The translations under genes and the position numbers were made by a program. Shown piece by piece: positions 9,326-15,848 of a stretch of 37,752 nt of DNA (the stretch's first letter is position 1; each line of letters begins with the position of its first letter). Where the stretch lies: positions 1 to 37,752 of the forward strand of contig CAMDRP010000019.1 in NCBI GenBank assembly GCA_945906965.1, in the 5' to 3' direction. The stretch comes from Opitutus sp. GAS368 (lineage in GTDB: Bacteria > Verrucomicrobiota > Verrucomicrobiia > Opitutales > Opitutaceae). The notes beneath the pieces were generated by a model. That model saw nothing but the letters and a program-made list of their open reading frames with translations, made no database searches and was not told where the DNA came from.

Positions 9326-9351
9326 CTCCCTCGTCTGAGGGAGTTTTTTTT
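9326..9351 (+). terminator. Intrinsic terminator of the lost TonB receptor
   Basis: A perfect 7-bp stem CTCCCTC / GAGGGAG with a 4-nt GTCT loop (9326-9343) is followed by eight Ts. This is a textbook intrinsic terminator 28 nt after the remnant stop codon. It may now insulate the isomerase gene from lnt read-through. Confidence 0.85.
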
Positions 9352-9363
9352 GACCTGCCGAGC

Positions 9364-9382
9364 TGTGCCTGAATCCGGCACA
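9364..9382. promoter_or_regulatory. Small inverted repeat upstream of the isomerase gene
   Basis: TGTGCC and GGCACA are separated by 7 nt (9364-9369, 9377-9382), about 105 nt before the isomerase start. It could be an operator for a sugar-responsive regulator; no regulator gene is adjacent. The evidence is the symmetry alone. Confidence 0.2.
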
Positions 9383-9487
9383 ATCATTTTCGCCCCATGG
9401 CTTGAGTCTCACCTCGTACTGCTTGTTCGGGAATGATCACCGGCTTTTCGCCTGACAACCTCGCGGCAGGCTCTGAGATTTTCCCCG

Positions 9488-10687
9488 ATGTCTCCCCAAC
9501 TTCTTCGCCGCGCCGTCGAGGCGCTTTCCACATTCAAGATTGAGACGCCCTCTTGGGGCTTCGCCGATACGGGTACGCGCTTCGGGAAATTTTTCCAAGA
9601 CGCCGCCGCGATCGATATGAACGATAAGCTCGCCGATGCCGGTCATGTGCACGCGCTCACGGGTTGCTGCCCGACGGTGGCCGCGCACGTACTCTGGGAT
9701 TTCAAGGCCGGCGAAGACCCGAAGGCGGTGGTCAAACTCGCGCGCAAACACGGCGTGAAGATCGGCTCCATCAACCCAAACCTTTTCCAAGATCAGTGCT
9801 ACAAATGGGGCGCGTTTGCCAATAACGACGCCGCCATCCGCGCGCGGGCCGTGGCGCATTGCGTCGAATCGGCGAAGATCATGCAGGCCGTGGGCAGCGA
9901 GTACCTTTCGCTCTGGTTTGCCGAAGGCACGAGCTATCCCGGCCAAGACAATATTCGCGCCCGCAAGGCGTTTTTTGAACAGAGCCTCAAAGAGCTGCAC
10001 AAGAGCATCGGCCCGAAGCAGACGATGCTCGTGGAGTATAAACCATTTGAGCCCGCCTTCTACGCGACTGACATCGCCGATTGGGGCATGGCCTACATCC
10101 TCGCCAAAAAAGCCGGCCCGCGCGCCAAGGTGCTCGTCGATACCGGCCACCATTACGTCGCGCAAAATATCGAGCAGATCGTCGCTTGGCTCCTCGATGA
10201 AGACATGCTCGGCGGTTTCCATTTCAACGACCGCCGCTACGCCGACGACGATCTCACGCTGGGTTCCATCGACCCGTATCAGGTCTTCCGCATTTTCCAC
10301 GAGATTCACACCTTTGCCGCCGAGCGCGGTCGCCAGCCGAAGATCGCCTACATGATCGACCAGTCGCACAACGAAAAACCCAAGATCGAAGCGACGATCC
10401 AGACTGTGGTCATGGCGCAGGAACTCTACGCCAAGGCCGCCCTCGTCGATCACCTCGCCCTCCGCCGGGCCCAGGCCGCCAACAACGTCGTCGACGCCGA
10501 ACTCGTCTTGAAAAAAGCCTTCTTCACCGACGTCTCACCCGCGCTCGCCGCTTGGCGAAAAGCTAACAAACTCCCCGCGGATCCGCTCGCGGAACACCGT
10601 CGCACGGGCTACGCCCGCACGGCTGCGGTTGAGCGTAAACGCCGCCGCGCCGCTCTCGGGATCGGCCAGACTGGCAGTTACGCCTGA
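9488..10687 (+). CDS. L-rhamnose isomerase (Pseudomonas stutzeri RhaI type)
   Basis: This TIM-barrel aldose-ketose isomerase of 399 residues is likely to convert L-rhamnose to L-rhamnulose and may accept other aldoses. The metal and substrate residues of the P. stutzeri enzyme are matched at a constant offset of 36: Glu183 (VEYKPFEP), Asp218 and His221 (VDTGHH), His245 (GFHFNDRR) and Asp291 (YMIDQSH). The AD-DD-L segment near residue 252 would carry further metal ligands. The C-terminus is Arg-rich (VERKRRRAA). No rhamnulose kinase, aldolase, dehydrogenase or transporter is adjacent, so the gene is an orphan here. The spacer before it shows only a weak ribosome-binding site. A strong terminator follows. 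Confidence 0.88.
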   Translation: MSPQLLRRAVEALSTFKIETPSWGFADTGTRFGKFFQDAAAIDMNDKLADAGHVHALTGCCPTVAAHVLWDFKAGEDPKAVVKLARKHGVKIGSINPNLFQDQCYKWGAFANNDAAIRARAVAHCVESAKIMQAVGSEYLSLWFAEGTSYPGQDNIRARKAFFEQSLKELHKSIGPKQTMLVEYKPFEPAFYATDIADWGMAYILAKKAGPRAKVLVDTGHHYVAQNIEQIVAWLLDEDMLGGFHFNDRRYADDDLTLGSIDPYQVFRIFHEIHTFAAERGRQPKIAYMIDQSHNEKPKIEATIQTVVMAQELYAKAALVDHLALRRAQAANNVVDAELVLKKAFFTDVSPALAAWRKANKLPADPLAEHRRTGYARTAAVERKRRRAALGIGQTGSYA

Positions 10688-10722
10688 GCCGACGCGCCGA
10701 AGATTTTCCGGTTTCCCCTTTG

Positions 10723-10762
10723 CCCGCCGTCCGCCCTTAGGGCGCGGCGGGTTTTGATTTTT
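10723..10762 (+). terminator. Intrinsic terminator after the isomerase gene
   Basis: CCCGCCG / CGGCGGG (10723-10729, 10745-10751) form the base of a stem extended by CGCCC/GGGCG around a TTA loop, with a small bulge. TTTTGATTTTT follows. It separates the isomerase gene from the next gene. Confidence 0.85.
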
Positions 10763-10833
10763 CAGCGTAAAAATGCGTGCACTCGGCGCACAGGCCGCGC
10801 TAGCTCGTGCTCGTCTCTCAACCCCTTTTACCT

Positions 10834-11646
10834 ATGAGCACGCCTTCTTATTGCCTCACGCCTGTACAACAGAAATTTTACGCCGACAACGGTTACCTCC
10901 TCGGCCTGCCGCCGATTTTCTCCCGCGCGGAGATGGACCGCATCAACGCCGAGTTGCCCAACATCCTCGCGTTGCTCGAAACCGGTGAGACATCGAAAGA
11001 CATCCGCGAATGGCACGAGGCCAGTACCTACCTGTACGAAATCGCGATGCACCCGCGGATCCTTGATCTCGTTGAAGGCATTCTTGGAAAAAATTTCTAC
11101 ATGTGGGCGAGCAGCTTTTTCATCAAGGAGCCGCACACGAATTCCACCGTGGGCTGGCATCAAGACGCGTATTACTGGCCGATGACGCCTCACAACTCCG
11201 TCACCGTCTGGCTCGCGTTTGACGACGTCGATGAAGTTAACGGCGGCATGAAATTGCTCCCTGGCTCACACCGTGGCGGGATCATCAAGCACAAGAAATC
11301 ACTCACGACGTCCTCGGTGCTTACGCTCGAACTCGCCGATGGTTCCGATTTCAGCGCCGACAACGCCATCCAGTTCCGCCTTAAAGCCGGCGAATGTTCG
11401 CTGCACGACGACCGCGCCATTCACGGCTCACCCGCCAATCCAAGTGACCGCCGTCGCGCTGGCCTCACCGTCCGCTACTCGGGTACCAACGTCAAAAACG
11501 ACCTCGCGGTGAACCCGAATTTCAAAACCTATCTCTGCCGCGGCGTGGACGAGTTTCGCCACAATCCCGTCGGCGTGCCTCCGACCACGCGTTACGGTCG
11601 CCCGAGTTTCAAGGCCGTGAGTAACGAAGAAGCCGGAAAAGTCTAA
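10834..11646 (+). CDS. Phytanoyl-CoA dioxygenase (PhyH) family protein
   Basis: This is a 270-residue Fe(II)/2-oxoglutarate-dependent oxygenase of the PhyH family. The iron ligands are visible: His109 and Asp111 in GWHQDAYYW and the distal His197 in AIHGSPAN. The downstream Arg-rich stretch (SDRRRAGLTVRY) would bind 2-oxoglutarate. WLAFDDVDEVNGGMKLLPGSH is the usual core strand-loop, followed by the LHDDRAIH segment. The substrate cannot be told from sequence; members hydroxylate lipids, amino acids, sugars or natural products. The start MSTPSYCLTP was preferred to an ATG-like start at 10807 because the shorter form begins close to the conserved core. It is convergent with the VOC gene, 19 nt apart. 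Confidence 0.9.
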   Translation: MSTPSYCLTPVQQKFYADNGYLLGLPPIFSRAEMDRINAELPNILALLETGETSKDIREWHEASTYLYEIAMHPRILDLVEGILGKNFYMWASSFFIKEPHTNSTVGWHQDAYYWPMTPHNSVTVWLAFDDVDEVNGGMKLLPGSHRGGIIKHKKSLTTSSVLTLELADGSDFSADNAIQFRLKAGECSLHDDRAIHGSPANPSDRRRAGLTVRYSGTNVKNDLAVNPNFKTYLCRGVDEFRHNPVGVPPTTRYGRPSFKAVSNEEAGKV

Positions 11647-11665
11647 GCCGCACTTATTCAGCTGT

Positions 11666-12055
11666 TTAGAAACCTGGAAACGGTTTCGCGCGTTGGCAGA
11701 GTTGGAGCGGGATGCCCCACGGGTCGCGCAACATGATGAGCAGGGAGCCATCGGGCTGCGGTTCTTCGAGGAAGAGCTTCGCGCCGGCGGCTTCGAGACG
11801 CGCGCGGTCGGCGCGGGCGTCGGTCGTATAGAGTGCGAAATGAAAACACAGTGGATGCGCGGCGGCGTAATCGGGAATGGCGGCGCCGGGGTTGTGATAA
11901 ATTTCAACGGTCACGCGGCCCGTGTCATCGGCGAGAAAGTGTGTGAAAGGCGCGTCTTCGCGGCGGCGCGCGATGTGAAAGCCCGCGTGACTGACGTACC
12001 AAGCGGCCATGGCGCGGGGATCGGGCACGTTCAGGGCGAAGTGTTCGAATTTCAT
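11666..12055 (-). CDS. VOC superfamily (glyoxalase/bleomycin-resistance-like) protein
   Basis: This 129-residue protein with one vicinal-oxygen-chelate fold begins MKFEHFALNVPDPRAMAAWY, typical of the first beta-alpha-beta module. Possible metal ligands are His5, Glu51 in VTVEIYHNP, His72 in FHFALYTTD and the C-terminal DPWGIPLQL strand. Family members include glyoxalases, dioxygenases and antibiotic-binding proteins. The substrate cannot be assigned. It is the last gene of the minus-strand block, 27 nt after tspO and probably co-transcribed with it. Confidence 0.88.
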   Translation of the reverse strand: MKFEHFALNVPDPRAMAAWYVSHAGFHIARRREDAPFTHFLADDTGRVTVEIYHNPGAAIPDYAAAHPLCFHFALYTTDARADRARLEAAGAKLFLEEPQPDGSLLIMLRDPWGIPLQLCQRAKPFPGF

Positions 12056-12082
12056 AAAATTAAAAACGCGTTTGGGCGGTAA

Positions 12083-12550
12083 TCAGTTGAGGCGCCAAAT
12101 CGTGAAGTTGAGCCACGAGGCGAAGGTGACCCAACCAAGGTACGGCGCCCAAAGTAGCGCGGCCAAGCGATCGAGGCGGATGAGGCGTAATTGCAGCGCG
12201 ATGAGCAGGCTCCAGAACACGACGATTTCCATGAGCGCCGCGCCCGGGTTGTGCGCGCCGAAGAACAACAACGACCAGACGACGTTGAGGAAAAGTTGCG
12301 CGAACCAGAGCACGATGGTTGAACCCGCGCCCGATTCAGTGCGACGCAACCAGACCCGCCACACGGCGATCGCCATGAATAAATAGAGCATCGACCACAC
12401 GGGCGCGAAGACCCAGTTCGGCGGATTCCACGACGGTTTTGCAATCGTGGGATACCACGTGGTGACGCTTGCCGTCGTCGCGAGCGCGCCGATGGCGGAG
12501 GCGGCAAAAGCGACGACGATGAACAGGGTGAGGGCGAGCCAGCGATTCAC
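12083..12550 (-). CDS. tspO: TspO/MBR family tryptophan-rich sensory protein
   Basis: This 155-residue membrane protein has five predicted transmembrane helices. Diagnostic stretches are TTWYPTIAKPSWNPPNWVFAP around helix 1-2, the WSMLYLFMAIAVWRVW helix, QLFLNVVWSLLFF and the last helix ending FASWLNFTIWRLN. The family binds porphyrins and other tetrapyrroles and has been linked to stress or oxygen-dependent regulation in bacteria; the exact role varies. It lies between argD and the VOC gene with short gaps (48 and 27 nt), so co-transcription is likely, without an obvious functional link. Confidence 0.94.
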   Translation of the reverse strand: MNRWLALTLFIVVAFAASAIGALATTASVTTWYPTIAKPSWNPPNWVFAPVWSMLYLFMAIAVWRVWLRRTESGAGSTIVLWFAQLFLNVVWSLLFFGAHNPGAALMEIVVFWSLLIALQLRLIRLDRLAALLWAPYLGWVTFASWLNFTIWRLN

Positions 12551-12598
12551 GGCGCTAGTGAAACGACGCTGGTGAAACTTGCAATCTTCGCCAGCACC

Positions 12599-13819
12599 TT
12601 AGACGACCGCGCTGAAGACCTCGCGCAAGATTTTCACGGCAGCCGCGAGTTCGTCGGCGGTGGCGGTGAGCGGCGGGAGGAGGCGAATGACGTTCCCACC
12701 GGCCATGGGCGCGAGTAGGCCGTGCTCGCGGAGCGCGGCGACGGTGGGCGCGGGATCGGAGGTTAGTTGCAGACCGACGAGATAGCCCTGACCGCGGAAG
12801 GTGGTGAGACGCGCGGGGAAATCGGCGACGAGTTGGCGGAGCGCGGCGTGCCATGGCTCGCTCCGCGTGCGCACCGTGGTCAGGAGGTCTTCGGATTCGA
12901 TGACATCAAGTACGGCGAGCGCGGCGGCGCAGGCGAGGGGCGTGCCGCCGAAGGTTGTGCCGTGGTTACCGGGTTTAAACAGTTCGGCGTGGCGGTCGCG
13001 GACCCAAATCGCGCCGATGGGAAAACCGCCCCCGAGGCCCTTGGCCATGCCAATGGCGTCGGGCGTGACGCCCGCGTGTTCGAAGGCGAAAAAATGCCCG
13101 GAGCGGCCGATCCCACTTTGTACCTCGTCGAGGATGAGCAGCAGGTGGTGCTGGTCGCAGAGCGAGCGCAGGCCACGGAGGAAATCGGGTGTGCAGACGT
13201 TGATGCCGCCTTCGCCTTGAATCGTCTCGACGAAGATAGCGGCAGTTTGTTCGTCGATAAGTGCGGCGAAGGATTCGAGATTATTGAGTTCACCGAACGC
13301 GAAACCGGGTACAAGTGGACGGAATCCTTTTTGGATTTTTTCCTGCGGAGTAGCGCTCATGCCGCCGTAGGTGCGGCCGTGAAAAGCATTTTTGGCGCAG
13401 ATGATTTTCGGGCATTTACCCTCTTCGCCACTCTTGGCGATGCCGTGGAGCCGGGCGAGTTTGATCAGGGCTTCATTAGACTCGGCACCGCTGTTGCAGA
13501 AGAAAACGCGGCCGGGACCGGCGTAGCCGACGAGACGTTGCGCGAGTTGGCCTTGATTGGGATGACGGAACAGATTGCTGACGTGGATGAGCGTGGCGGC
13601 TTGAGCCTGCACGGCGGCGACCCAGCGTGGGTGGCAATGACCAAGGGCGTTGACCGCGATGCCGGTGGTGAAATCCAAGTAGCGACGGCCGACATCGTCC
13701 CAGACGTAGGCGCCTTCGCCGCGAACTAAGTTCACGGCCGGACGTCCGTAGTTTTTCATCACATACGCGTCGTAGAGAGCGGCGGTGTCGGCGGACGAAA
13801 CGGTGGCGGAAGAATTCAT
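12599..13819 (-). CDS. argD: Acetylornithine/ornithine-type aminotransferase (class III)
   Basis: This 406-residue PLP enzyme most likely converts N-acetylglutamate semialdehyde to N-acetylornithine in arginine synthesis, and may also serve lysine synthesis. Seen: GEGAYVWDDVGRRYLDFTTG at the N-terminus, ALGHCHP, FCNSGAESNEALIKLAR (phosphate binding), AFHGRTYG, the LDEVQSGIGRSG segment with the PLP-contacting Asp, the Schiff-base Lys in AMAKGLGGGFPIGA, and GTTFGGTPLACAAA. These are the ArgD/OAT signatures; succinylornithine or ornithine aminotransferase cannot be excluded. No other arginine gene is adjacent. It lies 78 nt downstream of recQ and 48 nt ahead of tspO. Confidence 0.9.
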   Translation of the reverse strand: MNSSATVSSADTAALYDAYVMKNYGRPAVNLVRGEGAYVWDDVGRRYLDFTTGIAVNALGHCHPRWVAAVQAQAATLIHVSNLFRHPNQGQLAQRLVGYAGPGRVFFCNSGAESNEALIKLARLHGIAKSGEEGKCPKIICAKNAFHGRTYGGMSATPQEKIQKGFRPLVPGFAFGELNNLESFAALIDEQTAAIFVETIQGEGGINVCTPDFLRGLRSLCDQHHLLLILDEVQSGIGRSGHFFAFEHAGVTPDAIGMAKGLGGGFPIGAIWVRDRHAELFKPGNHGTTFGGTPLACAAALAVLDVIESEDLLTTVRTRSEPWHAALRQLVADFPARLTTFRGQGYLVGLQLTSDPAPTVAALREHGLLAPMAGGNVIRLLPPLTATADELAAAVKILREVFSAVV

Positions 13820-13897
13820 GGCGGCTGGATGTACTAAAACAGATCGGGCGGCGCGGGCAAGTGTGCGCGTGGCTGGTGCGCGTAAAAACGACGCGCC

Positions 13898-15727
13898 TCA
13901 GTCGAAGCTTTGGCGGGAGTTGCTGCGAAGAAAGTCGGCGATGGCGGTGGTGAAGATATCGCCGAATTCATCCCGTTTCTTTTCGCCGATGCCGGGAATG
14001 CCTTCGAGGGCGGCTAGCGTTTGCGGATATTCGCGGGCGAGGGCGCGGAGGGTGTTGTCGCCAAAAACAATGTAGGCCGGGACCTTGCGCTCGTCGGCGA
14101 GTTTCTTGCGGAGCGCGCGGAGACGTTCGAATAGAATTTCGTCGCAAGCGATGTCGCCCTCGCGGCGGGTGGCGACGCGGCGGGATTTGGGCGTGTCGAT
14201 GGGTTTGGTGAGCGTAATGGGCGTGCGGGTACGTAGAATCTCGCGTCCGGATTCGGTGAGCTCGATCGTGGCGTATTCGCCGGGGCTGATGCCGAGGTAG
14301 CCGAGGCGCAGGAGCTCGCGGCCGATGCTGCCCCACTGGGAGCGGGTAAGCTCGTGGCCGATGCCGTAGGTCGTAAGCTGGTCGTGGCCCCAGCGCGTGA
14401 TTTTTTCGGTCTTCGCGCCGGTGAGGACCTCGATGACGTGGTTCATGCCGGTGCCGAAGCGGGAATTTTGTTGGATGCGGTAGACGCAGGAGAGGAATTT
14501 TTGGGCCACGATCGTCCCGTCAAAACTCTCACGTGGTTCGGAGCAGTTGTCACAGGCGCCGCAATTATCGAGCGGGAAGGTTTCGCCGAAATATTGGAGT
14601 AACTCGACGCGGCGGCAGCCCGCGCTTTCGGCGTAGTGCACGATTTGGCGGAGTTGGGTGCGGGCGATGGCGCGTTCTTGTTCGCCGGTGATCTCGTCGA
14701 GAAAGTGGGTTTGTTTGGCGATGTCGCCGGCGCTGAAGAGCAGCAAGCAGTCGCCCGGGAGACCGTCGCGACCGGCGCGACCCGTTTCTTGGTAATAGCC
14801 CTCGATGTTTTTGGGCAGGTCGTGGTGGATGACCCAGCGCACATTGGGTTTGTTGATGCCCATGCCGAAGGCGATTGTGGCGCAGATGATGCGCGTGTCG
14901 TCGCGGAGAAACATTTCCTGGTTGCGGGCGCGTTCCTCGGCGGCGAGGCCGGCGTGATACGGGCGCGCGAGGAAGCCGCGGCCCGCGAGGGCATCGGCGA
15001 CGCGCTCGGCGGTGGCGCGGCTCGCGCAATAGATGATGCCGCTCTCGTGTTCGCGCTTGCGGACGAAATCGATGATCTGTTTCGCGGGTTCGTCTTTGGG
15101 GACGACGCGGTAAGTGAGATTTGGGCGGTTGAAGCTCGCGACAAACGTCTGCGGGTCCCGGAGCTTCAGGTGCGTGATGATGTCTTCGCGGACGCGACCC
15201 GTGGCGGTGGCGGTGAGCGCCATCATGGGCACGTCGGGTAACGTCGTACGGAGTTTCGCGAGTTGGCGGTATTCGGGGCGGAAGTCGTGGCCCCACTCCG
15301 AGACGCAATGCGCTTCGTCGATGGCAATCGCGGTGACGTTCCACGCTTTGAGATTTTCAACCCAGCCCTCGAGCATGAGCCGCTCCGGAGCGACGTAGAG
15401 CAATTTGTATTCGCCGCCGTGCAGGCCGCGAAGTCGCGCGCGCGCTTCTTCGGCGCTGAGCGTGGAATTGAGAAACGTGGCGGCCACGCCGCTGGCTTGG
15501 AGGGCGTCGACTTGGTCCTTCATCAACGCGATGAGCGGCGAGACCACGACCGTCAGGCCCGGACGGGCGAGCGCGGGCAATTGAAAACACAGGGATTTGC
15601 CGCCGCCGGTGGGGAGCAGCGCGAAGACATCTTCGCCGACGAGGTTGGCCTCGATGATTTCACGCTGCAGCGGCCGGAACGTGGAGTAGCCGAACGTGGA
15701 CTTGAGGAGCTGCGGGAGCGTGGGCAC
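13898..15727 (-). CDS. recQ: ATP-dependent DNA helicase RecQ
   Basis: This 3'-5' helicase of recombination and fork repair has about 609 residues. Visible in order: motif 0 FGYSTFRPLQREII, Walker A LLPTGGGKSLCF, motif II IDEAHCVSEWGHDFRPEY, motif III ALTATAT, motif IV-VI regions (GIIYCASRATAE, ATIAFGMGINKPNVRWVIH, YYQETGRAGRDG), a zinc-binding RQC region with CRRVELLQYFGE and NCGACDNC, a winged helix, and a C-terminal HRDC domain ending near residue 600. The frame is open from a TTG at 15781. I chose the GTG at 15727 because family members begin a few residues before the LLKSTFGY segment; neither start has a clear ribosome-binding site. Confidence 0.95.
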   Translation of the reverse strand: MPTLPQLLKSTFGYSTFRPLQREIIEANLVGEDVFALLPTGGGKSLCFQLPALARPGLTVVVSPLIALMKDQVDALQASGVAATFLNSTLSAEEARARLRGLHGGEYKLLYVAPERLMLEGWVENLKAWNVTAIAIDEAHCVSEWGHDFRPEYRQLAKLRTTLPDVPMMALTATATGRVREDIITHLKLRDPQTFVASFNRPNLTYRVVPKDEPAKQIIDFVRKREHESGIIYCASRATAERVADALAGRGFLARPYHAGLAAEERARNQEMFLRDDTRIICATIAFGMGINKPNVRWVIHHDLPKNIEGYYQETGRAGRDGLPGDCLLLFSAGDIAKQTHFLDEITGEQERAIARTQLRQIVHYAESAGCRRVELLQYFGETFPLDNCGACDNCSEPRESFDGTIVAQKFLSCVYRIQQNSRFGTGMNHVIEVLTGAKTEKITRWGHDQLTTYGIGHELTRSQWGSIGRELLRLGYLGISPGEYATIELTESGREILRTRTPITLTKPIDTPKSRRVATRREGDIACDEILFERLRALRKKLADERKVPAYIVFGDNTLRALAREYPQTLAALEGIPGIGEKKRDEFGDIFTTAIADFLRSNSRQSFD

Positions 15728-15848
15728 GGCGTGATTCAATAGGAGCGGAAAGCGTAAGAGGCTTCGCCCCGTTGAGCGCAAGGGGCAATCACGGCGCGCG
15801 ATCGCGGCGTGCCATAGACGGGCGGGGGCGCAGGCGGTGGGGCCTGCG

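Noticed and set aside
12767-13729. 320-codon open frame antisense to argD
   Set aside because: Shadow of the conserved aminotransferase frame; Gly/Glu/Asp-rich composition typical of antisense frames here.
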